Assembly (NCBI GenBank): GCA_035222895.1
Contig: JAVYIG010000702.1
Span: 62,001-126,000 of the forward strand
Reading direction: 5' to 3'
From: Strongylocentrotus droebachiensis
Lineage: Eukaryota; Echinodermata; Echinoidea; Camarodonta; Strongylocentrotidae
Length of the DNA: 64,000 bases
The notes under the pieces are model-generated. The model was not told the DNA's origin. It searched no databases and was given only the letters and a program-made list of their open reading frames with translations. The translations under genes were made by a program, and so were the position numbers. This document shows, one piece after another, positions 1 to 12,280 of this stretch. How positions within the stretch are numbered: position 1 is the stretch's first letter; every line of letters begins with the position of its first letter.

Positions 1-294
1 ATGTAACCAAATTTAATGCACGACTCTTTGTGAAATGCCTCAATACAAATTATTTCATTCACCTGATAAGAAAAATAGTAATTCAATAGTCAGAATGCAA
101 ACTGCATATATCAAGTGTTTCTAGGTAGGTCAAGCCATAATGTTTGTCCAACCTGGCAACAACTAATGTATGCAGTTCGGATTATGTCTATTGAAATACT
201 ATTATTCTTACCAGGTGAATGAAATAATTTGTATTGAGGCACTTCACAAAGACTTATGCATTACATTTGGTTACATTACGAAAATGGCCTATTG
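1..294. mobile_element. Palindromic MITE family A, copy 1 (cut by window edge)
   Basis: The sequence folds on itself almost end to end. The left arm (1 to about 145) is the reverse complement of the right arm, which ends ACATTACGAAAATGGCCTAT near 290. The centre pairs CTAGGTAGG with its complement around CCATAATGTTTG. Four more copies occur in the window. No ORF; non-autonomous. Confidence 0.85.
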
Positions 295-1896
295 TACAGA
301 TAGGACTTTGATGTATAAACATGAAAGGAAATGACACTATATGAACTTTAATGACATTTTCCACAGGAAGCCGCATTAAGTATGTCGAGGTGGATTGTAA
401 GGTTTTGTTGTTGTTAGGGCCTTGTAACTATAAATCGACTTACAATCAATTATCAAAATAAATAAATTGTATCTCCAAACAGTCTTGCTACAATTGTTGA
501 TTGTATATTAATATGAAATGGATATTTTAAGTTAGAATCTATTGTAAAGATACGATTGATGGAAGGAAATGCTCTTTATGTTTTGTTTTTTTTTGTTTTT
601 TGTGTGTTTTGGGGAGGGGGGGGGGTATGTTACAAGCGTTAGGGCATTAATTTCTATAGGCCTAATATGCGGGTATTTACCACATTCCCTCAGGGAAAAA
701 ATTGGACACTATTTTTGTAGGTAAGATTCCCCCCCCCCCCGAAAAAAATAATAATATGACCCTGTCTTTCAGTTCCCATCCAAGCGTCAAAGTTTTAAAC
801 TTGATCTTAATTGACATTGATAGAGTATTAATTCTTCTTTAAATATGATTTTAAAAATATTTTAAAAATTATTTTGACGGTTTAAATGAAAAGCGTCCAC
901 TTTCCTTCTGAGTGTATATGTAAACGACCTTTTCGATATATAAAAGTAACTAATAATAAGATATTCATGTACGCTGATCAAGGGAGACTTATACATATAA
1001 TTTACCATCTACTAACGCTGCTAAATATGGACGTCATTGGAGGATGTGAACACGGCCATCAATAGATTATTACACGATAATCATCTCTATCCAATCGAAG
1101 TAATGTACATGGCTCTCTCTCTCTCTCAGCTCATGCATTATACATCTCAAATTACATGCTAGATGAAGGATATCAACTGACGGTATACACGGGTGATCTA
1201 CCAGTAACTATCATCACTTCATAAAACATTGTGTTGCGCTATGCTGGGAGGGGTGAGGTGGGGAAGGGGATCGGAGCAATCTATACACCGAATTTAGCCA
1301 ACTTGGTTTTAGTTAGTCACAACATTGCGTATATTCTTTCTTCCCCCCCCCCCCTCTCGCTCCGCATCACACTCCTTGTATATATGCTTGCTAGTCGGAC
1401 AATTTCTAAGAGCCCCCCCCCCCCCCCTTTACCTTAGAAGCCTTAATCCGCCTCTGCTTTTGTCAGGGTTGGTGAGATATTATCAGCCACAGACATATTA
1501 ATTCCTCTACAAATTACTGAAACCACCATCATAATTCACCGCCATTGTTTTGTGATGATCGTTGAGCGGAATTCATTGTAAATACGATTTGTGAACTCAT
1601 TACCACCAAGCTGTCTCTTCAATATTGCAAGCATTTCACATCTGTGAAGACTGAAATGCTAGTCCTAGTTATTTAAAAATATTACGTGGCTTTAGCTACC
1701 AGACACCTGGAACGCTCCTAGAGATTGAAGTTACCTGCATCTTTTCATTAGCTTGGAATTGTAATTATACATAATGACTCGATCATCAACCATTCAATCG
1801 TCTGCGCTAAAAACGACTTGATTTGATCTTCACCGAGCGCACACGTGTTGTTTTTGCCACTAGTAGACGTTGATTGCTGAATTGTGAAACGTTAAG

Positions 1897-2005
1897 ATGG
1901 AATTATTTGGAATAAATTTGACAGCTAATCGAGAGACCTTCATCGCAGGAGATGTCGTCAGCGGAGAGGTGATCATACAATCTAGCAAGGATGAAAACAT
2001 CGAAG
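1897..2005 (+). CDS. Arrestin-like gene, coding exon 1
   Basis: This exon encodes residues 1-36 plus one base of codon 37 (donor G|GTATG, phase 1). It begins MELFGINL and contains the AGDVVSGEV signature of the first arrestin strand pair. ATG 1897 is preceded by an in-frame TGA at 1885, which fixes the start. Confidence 0.9.
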
Positions 2006-5000
2006 GTATGATGAAGAATACATCATTGTCAAAACAGTTTTCAAATTAGTTCCAAGCATCCATCTTGGTCAATGAAGTGATAACAGTTTACAAATGAATA
2101 GGCCTATTTTCTTAATGTCCCTGATGTAACCAAATGTATTAATATGCCTTTGTGAAGCGCCTCGATACGAACTATTTCATTCACCTGTTAGTATGAATAA
2201 ATGTTGGCCTTTCTCAATAATCAGACTTCAAATTGCATATATTAGTTGTTGCTAGGTAGGGCAAGCATTATGGCTTGTCCTACCTAACAACACGTAGTAT
2301 ATGTAATTCGCCTAGTGACACGAATGCATCTGTATACCTGACTATATATTCCATTCACTATAAGCTAAGTATGCTAAATGTCAAGAAATCAATATGCATG
2401 GATTAAATGTTGTTATGTCAGGCAAGCTTTTGGATCATCAAAAGAGTGGTGCATAACATGTGCTATCATGTTATCCTTCACAACTGTTCCTTTAATCTCG
2501 GTCACAGTTAACATTTTGCCAAGAACGGTATAGACCATTTTCATAAACGATTCCACCTTTGTACTGACATTTATATATTACAGTCATTATTTTATTCCTT
2601 TCTTTTAATTGAATGTTATGGTCGGAATGCAGATTGCATAAATTAGCTGTAACTATAGGCCTATCGGGAAATCCCCGATACTTACTTCTCGTCATGAACT
2701 ACAGTTTTCTGCTTAACATGCGTAATAACTGAGATTTATTGAGGTTTTTGTGCTGTTGAAACTGTAACAAATAGTCCTGTCATATCTGTTGGTACATTCG
2801 TAATGATTTTCTAAAAATATTCTCTATAACATGCAGCAATAAGCTTTTCATCCAACGTCCACTTCCCTCTATTTTGGAGCTCACTTATTTTCAATATTAT
2901 CTAAAGGGTTGGGCATTTACGATGGAAATTTAAGAAAATCAATATCTTTATTGACAAGATAGCAATTTGATATCATGGAGTATGCATGATGTCTAGTGTA
3001 GCACATGGTAAAAGCCCCATACGAACCTTTATTGTTACAAGGCACGTCTCGTTGACATGTATTGCACTCTCATATCATGCTTCTAAACCGACTATGCTTC
3101 CTTTACTGAGAAAAATATCCTCTCATATTGAAATCAGTTATTAAAGAAACGTGTACTTTTATATGACCATATTGGTTTCGTGTGATTAATGCGATGGAAA
3201 AAAAGTCTGAATAGACTAATTCTAAAACAATAGTTTGAAAATACATTTCATAGAATTTGTACATAAACAGGAAAGCCTAGTCGAAGGATATTGACATTAA
3301 TCCTTAGTAATAACAAAAGCTTTTCGATATCGTAATCTGCATATAATTACTTGCGATATGTTAGGTGAATGCGATGACTTGAAATTATCCGATTACGAGG
3401 TGATTAAATAGCTAAATATAGTGATATTCTGTTTGATTTTTAAAACTTCCTTTCTCTAAAATTACATTACAGTACTGTGTCTGAATATTGTACGCATTAA
3501 ACTATGAAGTTATATTCTTTACCTTGATTGTGATACAAATACAATTGACATTAATTTTACTTTGGTTGAGGGTATAAGCAAAAATGAAAATCAATCATAT
3601 CAAAACCCGAATAGGACCCCTATTAGATAAATCAAACATAAATACCTCAATCTTACTTGCGATATGTTAGGTTTAGTTGATGACTTGAAAGTATCAATAT
3701 ACGAGGTGATTCAATACCTATATAATTATAGTGATATTCTGTTTGAGTTTTAAAATTTCCTTTCTATATAATTACATTACAGTACTGTGTCTGAATATTG
3801 TACGCGTATGTATAACTATGAAGTTATAATGTTCACATTAATTGGAATACAAATACAATTGACATCAATTTCTATTTTTGTTGTGGGTATAAGCAAAAAT
3901 AAAAATCAATAATTTCAAAACCCGAATAGGACCCCTATTAGATAAATCAAACATAAATACCTCAATCTTCTGATTGTCCACTCCCCCCCCCCCTTTTTTT
4001 TTTTATAACTCTTCTGAATGTTACAGATAATACTGGGATTCAAGTCACTGTATTTCCTCAAACACAGTGATCCCGTAGTATATTATATAGCATAATAACT
4101 AAAGTAAATTATAAAATGGTTAGAAAATCGAAAGTTTTTCTTTGTCCTGCATGTTAAGACTGTCCTGATTTTAATACGGTACTATATGGCGGTTTTCTGA
4201 TGCTATTTCATGTTATGAAATATGTGTATATTGATAAACGCACTTTTTTAAACATACAGGGTTAGATCTGTTTTTCTCGCATTGCCAAACCTTCACAACA
4301 TTAATTACATTAATTTTTTGCCTGAATTGGACCGCAGAAGTAAAATCATAAAACATATATATATCATCGTCTATTTTGTTAACCCTTTTCTTATTGTGTT
4401 GCAGTGTGCTATTCTTCAAGGGGTTCCATGACACGGACTCTACCAACACCAATACCCCCCCCCCCCCCCCCGCTACCCCTCCCCCAACTTGCTTTCTCCA
4501 ATCACACCCGTGGTTACACAGTATTAGTTAATTGACGCTTGTAGTTACCATATTCAAAGTTATTGATGCCACGAATTCTCTTCCGCTCTTGATAACACCA
4601 AACTAATAATATTAATGGTCGGAGTAGGACAACAGCACTTAGTGAAATGATTCTCGATCTCGTTTTTCTGATTAGTCATGGTATCAGTTAGCATTTACAC
4701 ACGTCGGCTATCTTCTTGTTATTACCCATCAATGCAATTATACCTTTTTTGTTTCGTTTTTGGTAACGCCAATAGGATCCATTACAAGCACTATTCGTCG
4801 AAAAAAAAACTGTTAATGACAATGACACAACAAACATCATTTACTCTCAGAATTTTCAAAGAAACTCTGTCAAGTATATGCACGAAAGCTTTAGATACCA
4901 AATTATTTAGCCTATTTAAATAATACATTTAGAGTTACTGCCAGTCGGTGTAAGTAGTTTAAAAAAACTTCTCTATAGAATTGTAACATGGTATATTGAT

Positions 5001-5414
5001 AAAGGCTTATGACTCTTCTCCGAGTGCGAGCCTCGGTTGGTGCTAACATCCTTTACCAAGGTATATTTGCGACATCTGCCCCTCTCTTCCCAAATGTGAT
5101 ATCATGATTACATGGGTACCTAATTGCAATGCTTGCGTAAGATTTTTTTTTTGTTTTTGTTTTTTTACAAATCCAGGTCCCTCGGGAAGAGCGTTATTTT
5201 TTACTGATTATGTCATCCAGGGTAGACCATATTATATCTTTATTAATTTTGTTTGCTTCATTCCTTTAATCTATAGATTTAGTGGTTTCGATCTGTGGAG
5301 TAGCTCACGTGGAGTGGAAGAAATGTTTTACAAAGTATCAGGAAACGGAGTCATATTACAACGTGAAGAAGACACTGACAGGTATCAAGCCATTTTATAT
5401 GTCAAGTTTAACCT

Positions 5415-5462
<48 letters not shown>

Positions 5463-5473
5463 TCCCTCTCTTC

Positions 5474-5509
<36 letters not shown>

Positions 5510-8500
5510 CCCTCTCTTCCCCCTCTCTCTCTCTCTCTTCGTTTCTCTCTTTCTCTCACACTCCCTCTCGATCCAAACGTTCGATCCAAGTAAAGCTCGA
5601 CTAAAGTAATGCAAAACGCGTTCATTTTGTAACCGTAATTATCTTTAAAATAAATTGGTCCCTGTTTTCATATTGAATATTATTTGGCCTGTGCTAACCC
5701 TGCTTTAAGGTAATGTAGCTAAAGGTAACAAATCTGATTTTTACATAATTATAAGCTTAAAATACCCTGCCTGCCTTTTGTTAAAGGGTAAAGAACTGAT
5801 TTAATAATTCTTGAAATGTCAGTTCCTAGATAATCGGGCATAAGCATATAACTATTTCTGCTTATGTTGTACTTGAGACACTTATTACATCAGAATGTTA
5901 ACCATCCTGAACCGATTAAGACACGCTAATCCATTATTACCCTAAACCGGTTGCCCTTCATGTTTATCATCGAAAGGTATGCCTTTTCCGACTGCAATGA
6001 ATCACCAAGGTGTTTATTTCTTTTTAGATGTGACGTCAGCCAGAAAGGAAAGGAAACTTTCACGACGAGTTCCTTGGGTGAAGTATTTCGAGTTGGAAGT
6101 ACCCGAGGACACTTTCCCAGCGAACTTTCACAGCGACCATGGGTACATTCGTAATGACGTCACAGTGACGTTGAAATTGAAGGGCGGAAAAGAACATGTT
6201 ACATCACGACCTTTCAAAATCATTGATGTGACGTCACTAGCAACGCACTTTGAAGATGGCCAGAGATCATGTAGTCAGGTATGTTGGTAAAACATTTTGT
6301 GTTCTTCTTTCAAGCGTGAAAGAGAAATTCAATATGCACATGTAACATTTCACAGACTATGGTATTTGAAAAGTATGATCCCATGACTGGGTCAGGACAC
6401 CTGCTCCTGGCTATAACCTCCCGGACAACAGTATTCCCGGACAACTAACACTAAGACACCTGCTCCTGACTATAACCTCCCGGACAACTTTCCCCGGACA
6501 ACTTTCCCCGGACAACTACCACTAGGACATCTGCTCCTGACTATGACCTCCCGGACAACTTTCCCTGGACAACTAACACTAAGACAACTTTACTATAATA
6601 CTCCTGGATATTTAATCCTGAACAACTACCTACTTAAAATATCCGCCTATGCAAATAATAATACAAAAATGTATTGGTGGGAGGGGGGTAATGGCAATTA
6701 TGTCATGGGGTATTTCCCCGGGTGTTGTGTTGTCCAACAGCGTCCGAAGGAGTTGTAGTCGGGGATGGGCACTCGTAATAATGGGTGCCTTGCAACAGGT
6801 GTGTGTTTCATTTTGTATGGTATAACAGGCGGGCGTTTCATCAACATTTGTCCGCCGAAAACTGTCAGCGCTGACTCAATTTGACCGATGATCAGAGGCC
6901 TGGAAATAGTCGGTGACAATGAAATTGTCGGTGACAATGAAATTGTCGGTGAACATGATATGAGTCGGTGAAAGCCACCGATTATTTCATGAAACGCCCC
7001 CAGATCACTGCAGCCTTTCTCTTCTCTGACAATAGTCTGCTAAGACGATCACAGAGGCGTTCAAGGGGGATTTTAATACCCGATTTTATATGCTATATAA
7101 ATCATGTTTTAATTAGGTAAGATATCCTTGTCATGCAAGTACATTTCCGTATGTGATACACAAGCTGTTGAAATTGCCTATTAAAGGTTGTTTTCTCAAA
7201 AGCTTTTTCGATATTTTTTCGATATTTTTTGTTTTTGTATTTTGTATCTGACCCCAATTTCTTTACGACACAAACCCATACAACGATAACTTCACAGGAG
7301 TGAGAACAATAACGAATGATATTGATTATGAAACCGAAAATATCACAAAATCCCAGAGAGTATAACCGAGGTCACCAACCCTAGATAGGCCAGGAGGAAG
7401 TGACACTCGGAAATCTCTATCTTGGTTTCCATCTATGGAGAGAGGTCATTTTGATTTGACAATCATGTCAGGAACATTCCGAAGTGACTGCCAAGCTAAA
7501 TAGTAAGGTTTGTAGTGGGCTAAACACTACCAGATTTTCAATTCAAGCAAACGTCAAAATAATTAACATGTTTTTAAATACTTTTTGGTGCACGAAATTG
7601 TCTGAGTTTTAAAAAACTATTACCATTTTCTCTTGATTTAGAAATTGCTGTTCTTTCTGTTATTATAATAGGGATTTGAATATATGAGTATATTTTGGCC
7701 AGCATGTATGAATTTAAGTCTGCATTACCTGGTTCAGTAATCATCATCGTCATAATTATGTCATCATTTAAAATTTTCGAAACTTTACACAAAAATGTAT
7801 AAATAAAGTATGGGGAAGAAATGGCTTCTGATTTGCACATCTAAGTATTCATGACATGAATTGTCCACCCTTTCTCCCCCCCCCCCTTTCTCTCGTTCTC
7901 TCTTTCCCTTCCTCCCCCACCCCTCTCCCTAGCTTTATTTATCACCCCCCCCCCCCCTCTCTCTCTCTTTCTCTATCACTCAGGTGTCATCATTAAGATC
8001 ATCTACTTGGAATCGAATACGTCTCCCTGCCCATATTTTGCCATGTGAGGGCGATAGTTCCGTTGTGAAGATAAGATTTGAGTGGTCACCTGGTTATTGC
8101 AGCGATGACATTGATTTGATCCAGGTAAAAAATGTATGAGATGAGGAAATCATCTATAGTATCTCCGAAACTTAAATGTCTTATAGTTGTCGTTAGATTT
8201 TGCAGCATTAGGGTCGTTACAACAGTTTTAGGGGTAGTGCATAATTATGGTGGCCTAAATATGTCTGACAAACAAACAAAGAAAAAAATGAGTTCCCGCA
8301 ATTTCAAAGCGTTAAAACTGTCCAAAAATTCATGAAAGTAAAAACTAGAGGGAATTCTTTTCGCGTTAGATTTCTTTAAAATCACCTCTTTCCCCAACCT
8401 TTCACCGCCCTTGTGTCAGTGTGTGTAGAATATTGCAAACCGAGTGAATGATCAAATACCAACTTCCATTTATCAGAATGTCGCCCTCTCTCAAATGATA

Positions 8501-9110
8501 CAATCTACGAGTATTTTGACAAACGGCTTGTTATTTTCTGCTTTAACGCACCATATCGAAATAAAGTTATGAATCAACACATTTGTCCACTTAGATGTGT
8601 AATGTTATCTCTTTCTTTGTTTCTGTATTTAATTGGTACAAACAGAGAATAGATTACAGGGTGAACGAAGTAAACGTATTCTCCAAATACTCTATCATCA
8701 ACTGCAAGGGGATCAGGAGACAGAGTGATGATGACGTCACATTGACTGAGCTGATCATTCCAAAGAAGCAACTGCCAATCATACATCACTGTCGGCTTAT
8801 CTCTGTCAGATATTATCTAAAGGTAGAGAAAGAGACACCCTAACATTTCAAAGTCAGCATGAATGGCATATTTATTCTCTGGAAATAGAGCTAGAAGACG
8901 ATATTAATGTCCAGTGTTGCTCGGATAAGACTATTAAGGGGGCACTGATGTCAGGTCAAATGAAAGTTAAGTCAATATTTCCCCTCATTGATAATTATGA
9001 TAGACAAAGTTATCCTTCTCAGCTATGATCCCTTTTCTCCATCTTATCCTCTTTCTTGCTTACTTTCTGCCTCTTTCTCGTCTTCTTCTTCTTGGTTCTC
9101 TCTCTCTCTC

Positions 9111-9144
<34 letters not shown>

Positions 9145-9148
9145 CCTC

Positions 9149-9190
<42 letters not shown>

Positions 9191-9195
9191 TCTCT

Positions 9196-9228
<33 letters not shown>

Positions 9229-9384
9229 CCCCTTGCACCTTTTTAAACACTTCGTTTAACATTCATACTATTTTGTTACTGTTTATTTCAGAAGTCTCCA
9301 ATCAAATCTGACAAGTTCTCGTGGTTACCGTTGAGCTGGCAACGGGGCCCAGAAATCCTAATCATAAACTCTCTACACAGATAA
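1897..9384 (+). CDS. Arrestin-domain-containing protein (alpha-arrestin/ARRDC-like), 6 coding exons
   Basis: Six exons join in frame: 1897-2005, 5277-5381, 6028-6278, 7984-8124, 8646-8822, 9292-9384, giving 291 codons plus TAA. The start has an in-frame TGA four codons upstream (1885). The N-terminal arrestin fold shows the opening FxIxL strand and AGDxVSGEV (residues 17-25), then a GxAxVxW strand near 44-50 and FELEVPEDTFPANF near 92-105, followed by the GYIRNDV turn. The C-terminal fold shows ELIIPKKQLP and a CRLISVRYYLK strand in exon 5; exon 6 ends with GPEILIIN, resembling the closing PIxIG strand. Family knowledge: ARRDC proteins are cytosolic adaptors linking membrane cargo to NEDD4-type ubiquitin ligases through PPxY motifs in a C-terminal tail. 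This model stops right after the fold and has no PPxY. Introns are large and repeat-filled. The family call is firm; the exact member is not known, and an alternative 3' exon cannot be excluded. Confidence 0.9.
2097..2312. mobile_element. Palindromic MITE family A, copy 2 (truncated)
   Basis: This copy, in arrestin intron 1, starts AATAGGCC..TTTTCTTAATG and keeps the left arm and the GCTAGGTAGG..CCTACCTAACAAC centre. It loses the right arm after about 2312. Confidence 0.75.
3349..3970. repeat. Tandem duplication of about 306 bp in arrestin intron 1
   Basis: Unit 1 (3349-3654) and unit 2 (3655-3970) both start ACTTGCGATATGTTAGG and end AACATAAATACCTCAATCTT. They are similar along their length, with substitutions and small indels. 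No coding signal. Confidence 0.85.
5277..5381 (+). CDS. Arrestin-like gene, coding exon 2
   Basis: This 105-nt exon runs phase 1 to phase 1 between acceptor CTATAG and donor GTATCA. It reads DLVVSICGVAHVEW and then a charged stretch ending KKTLT. The GxAxVxW core is the usual arrestin N-domain strand. A long (CT)n tract begins about 35 nt after the donor. Confidence 0.88.
5416..5569. repeat. (CT)n tract in arrestin intron 2
   Basis: Nearly pure C/T on the + strand, beginning about 35 nt after the exon 2 donor. Apparent Ser-Leu or Arg-Glu repeat reading frames here are artefacts. Confidence 0.95.
6028..6278 (+). CDS. Arrestin-like gene, coding exon 3
   Basis: This 251-nt exon encodes residues 72-155 and enters from phase 1, leaving phase 0. 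It carries the best family match: FELEVPEDTFPANF followed by GYIRNDVTVTLKLKGG, equivalent to the ARRDC F.lplP...P.SF...G.irY stretch. Acceptor TTTTTAG and donor GTATGT are both good. Confidence 0.92.
6394..6632. repeat. GGACAACT minisatellite in arrestin intron 3
   Basis: Repeated blocks of CCTGCTCCTGACTATAACC, CTCCCGGACAACTTTCC and GGACAACTA.CACTA. The start GGACACCTGCTCCTGG resembles the terminal sequence of the hairpin minisatellite at 9601-10007, so the two are related. Confidence 0.75.
7864..7982. repeat. C/T-rich tract leading into the arrestin exon 4 acceptor
   Basis: Runs of C, CCT and TCTC make up a very long polypyrimidine tract ending at the CACTCAG acceptor, with two poly-C runs of ten or more. 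Confidence 0.85.
7984..8124 (+). CDS. Arrestin-like gene, coding exon 4
   Basis: This 141-nt phase 0 exon (residues 156-202) lies between acceptor CACTCAG and donor GTAAAA. It encodes the start of the C-terminal arrestin lobe, including a VVKIRFEWSPGYC strand. A C/T-only stretch of more than 100 nt precedes the acceptor. Confidence 0.82.
8646..8822 (+). CDS. Arrestin-like gene, coding exon 5
   Basis: This 177-nt phase 0 exon (residues 203-261) contains LTELIIPKKQLP and CRLISVRYYLK, which match the l.IP.l.pS...C.iI.V.Y.L pattern of the arrestin C domain. Acceptor AAACAG, donor GTAGAG. Confidence 0.88.
9097..9230. repeat. (CT)n tract upstream of arrestin exon 6
   Basis: About 130 nt of almost uninterrupted CT dinucleotide with CCC steps, 60 nt before the exon 6 acceptor. 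Confidence 0.95.
9292..9384 (+). CDS. Arrestin-like gene, terminal coding exon 6
   Basis: Acceptor TTATTTCAG follows a long (CT)n tract. The exon encodes 30 residues ending GPEILIINSLHR and then TAA at 9382-9384. The last strand resembles the closing arrestin strand, so the protein ends at the edge of the fold. No AATAAA was seen close downstream; the first one noticed is at about 11315. Confidence 0.75.
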   Translation, partial: KSPIKSDKFSWLPLSWQRGPEILIINSLHR

Positions 9385-9600
9385 AACCAAGTTTACTTGA
9401 AAACAACGCTGTCTGTAAAAAAATACAATTTACACATTTGGTAGTCACATCAACCACTGACTATCTCTAATCAGTATGGTTTTTACGACAGGAACTATAG
9501 ACAGTGTACAATCTATGAATGGAGCAGGTCCGATGGATATTGTGTACACAGTTGAAGATTCGTTTTTCTTGAACATTATGATGCATCACTATGGGTTCTA

Positions 9601-10007
9601 GGACACCTACCCCCTGGACATACACCCCCTAGCTAACCACCCAAGTCAACTAGGACGACCACCCCCCACCCCCCCCCCCCCTCGGGACAACTACCCCCGG
9701 ACAACTTTCCCCAAGACAACTACCCCTTAGGGCAACTACCCCTTAGGACAACTACCCCCTGGACAACTACCCCCGGACAACTACCCCCTAGGACAACTAC
9801 CCCCCGAAAACTACCCCCGGAAAATTACCCCCTACGACAACTATCCTAGGGGTAGTTGTCTGAGGGTTAGTTATCCGGGGTAGATTCCCGGGGGTAGTTG
9901 TCCGGGGGTAGTTGTTCTAGGGGGTAGTTGTCCTAGTGGGTAGTTGTCCTAGAGGTATTTGTCCTGGGGTGGTTAGCCGGGGGTGGATGTCCAGGGGGTA
10001 GGTGTCC
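9601..10007. repeat. Hairpin minisatellite with perfect 19-bp terminal inverted repeats
   Basis: The left half is made of units like GGACAACTACCCCC and the right half of their complement, GGGGGTAGTTGTCC. They meet near 9845-9850. The outermost 19 bases, GGACACCTACCCCCTGGAC (9601-9619), are exactly complementary to 9989-10007. It lies 217 nt after the arrestin stop codon. Confidence 0.88.
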
Positions 10008-10680
10008 GGGTACGGAATATCACAAACACTGGGAAAATATTTACACAGATTTGGATGTATAAACACAGATGTTAATATCAATCCGCTCAAATAGGCATTC
10101 GAGTCGGATTAGGAGCTTGGAAGGGGCTATCCCCTTCCCCTCCCTCCCATTCGAGAATTTTGAAATTATCAATAAGCCTATTCGGCCAGCCATAACCTCA
10201 TATTATTCGTTCAGTGAGATCATCTCTTTGTAATGTCTTTATCTTTTCTAGTATATTTTGATAAAGACTTCAAGTTTTTGCTAGCTAGCATAACTAGAAA
10301 CTATTCAAAAGTGATTAGCCCCTAATCCTGTCTTTGCTGAAGTCATTTAATTGTTGGTTTTATATTTGAATATGAGAACATTTTATTTTGTTACCAATAT
10401 TCAACCTTCCTTTCAGACTGTCACCAAAACTTTGCTCAGTAAATTCCAATGAAGTAAAAAGAAGTTTTTATTAGTTTGTTTATATATTTATTTATGAATC
10501 TATCTATTATTCATTTCTTCAGTTTCTTATCTATTCATTTGTAGTTTATATTTATATTAACAGTGTAGTATTGTCAGTTACAAATCTGTTCTCCATAATA
10601 TGGCCAGGTATGGAACAGAAAATCATTTTCCCTATAGAGCATAGAACAAACGAAGGCTGCATTAATGTCATTAAGCCCCC

Positions 10681-11067
10681 ATTAAAGATGAAGTTGAGTT
10701 CTGGTCATGCGATTGCATTGTGAAAGAAACGGTGTGGAATCGACCAGAAAAGGTTGATCATCTAGCATATAAGAATGTGTGTGTATTGCAAGGTTCTGTA
10801 ATCATCAAAATGATAAGAAATTTGGCCAAGTCTTGATAAAGTTACAAACACTGTACACAGAAAGATGTATATGGGACTACACGAACACGTGGCGAAAAAA
10901 TCCTACCCCCGAGTTTTGCGATGTTACATGAAATAATTATAATATAAAGGCATTTGAAGAGCCATGCTTTTCAGGGAACATGTCTTATATGATGTTCTTC
11001 CACACTTGCATGATAATGCTCACAAATTAATTTTCACCTCTTCCCAGAACTCAACCTTCTCTTTAAG
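10681..11067. mobile_element. Inverted-repeat element family G, copy 1
   Basis: It begins TTAAAGATGAAGTTGAGTTC and ends with the complement of a similar sequence (CCAGAACTCAACCTTCTC), as in a MITE. A second copy in reverse orientation lies at 22116-22475. Both share TGGCCAAGTCTTG, TATATGGGACTAC and GAAGAGCCATGCTTTT. Confidence 0.75.
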
Positions 11068-11952
11068 CATTATGATGGTGTTAATTAAGATATAAATCAT
11101 GTGGAAGATTGTTTTGCTTGTAATTATCGTGAGCTGAATGTAAAAAAAACGATTTTTAAAGTATACACGAAAGCTTTATGGACGCGGGATAAGATAAAAC
11201 AAGAACAATATGTTTTTTTTAACAAACTATCATTGCAACATGGATAGCCTTTTTTATGTAGAATGTCGAATGTTTTTATTTCATCAAAAGCTTTTCAACG
11301 TGTGTTTTAATAGAAATAAAGGTACGATTTTGTAATATCTTTAATACTTGAATGTGCAATGTGTTTTGAACTTTGTAATCGACTTTTTTTACTAGTTTCT
11401 ATCCCGTGGTTTTGTCGGCTTGGCAACTTAAAAAAAGTGACCCCAAAGAAAAAAAAACCCATTGTTTTGTCAGGCAAGCATCAATTAAATTTTAAAAGGT
11501 GACTACTAAATTGTATATCTTTTACGATAACAAGATATTTCCTTCGGTATACGTGTATGTTACCCCAGTTTTCTTTCAAAGTTTGGTCTTTGGCCTGTAA
11601 TTATTTACATTGTTTTGAGTAGGCGTATAAATGAAGGTTATCATGTGAAGGGCTTATTGCATTATTACTTTATTGCCACGAACTTTACAACTTTTCACGG
11701 ATACACTATTGACAATATTAAAAGCCTACTGTTTCATGCTTTTTATATTTGTAGCTCATATCGTTTTTCCATGTTGATCAGTGACACCTATCATAAAGGC
11801 TTCCCGAACCTAGGTTTCAGAAATGGGGGGGGGGTAGCTGTTCGGTCTGCCGGTATCAGAAGAAAAATGTATCAAACTGTTCGGAAAAGCTTTCATACGA
11901 CTACCTCTCAAACATATCCAAAATGTTTTTGTTGATTAGAGGGCGGGATGTC

Positions 11953-12022
11953 GCCCCCCCCCCCCCCCTCCCATGCCCCCCATGCCCACATGCCCCACAT
12001 GCCCCCATGCCCCCCCCCCCCT
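11953..12022. repeat. Poly-C and CATGCCCC repeat
   Basis: Two long C runs flank several CATGCCCC/CCCACATG units. Low-complexity DNA about 200 nt upstream of the GGT start. Confidence 0.85.
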
Positions 12023-12216
12023 CTTTCCCTCTAATCGGATTCGCTACGATGGTATGACCTTTGGTGTGATGTAGCGTCTGGGCACTGGTCTGTTTACAAT
12101 ATTCTGAGCTTCTGTTCGGTTACATTATCACTGCCGAAGTTGGCTGCACTGTTCGGTTCTCATATTTTGCACAAGTTTTGTTTTCCTCTGTGAGGGTATG
12201 ATAATCGAGATCTAAA

Positions 12217-12280
12217 ATGGCTTGGCATTTGAACCACTTCGTCACCCTCCTCATACTAGGATGTTCGCTATCTGTCACTG
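12217..12280 (+). CDS. GGT: GGT-like gene, exon 1 (signal/anchor)
   Basis: This exon encodes 21 residues plus one base (donor G|GTGAGT, phase 1): a short polar start, then the hydrophobic run FVTLLILGCSLSV. It can act as a signal peptide or as the type II anchor typical of GGTs. The AAAATGG start context is good. Confidence 0.85.

Larger units (their letters stand above)
10008..12216. other. Intergenic stretch between the arrestin and GGT-like genes
   Basis: It holds repeat G1 (10681-11067), an AATAAA at about 11315, poly-C with CATGCCCC repeats (11953-12022) and the GGT upstream region. No exon-like block or clear promoter motif was found. Confidence 0.6.

Noticed and set aside
5395-5625. 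Reading frames rich in Ser-Leu or Arg-Glu over the (CT)n tracts (also at 9044-9311, 25672-25997, 38113-38428, 56712-57097, 60940-61236)
   Set aside because: Dinucleotide repeats are open in several frames by composition alone; no splice or domain support.
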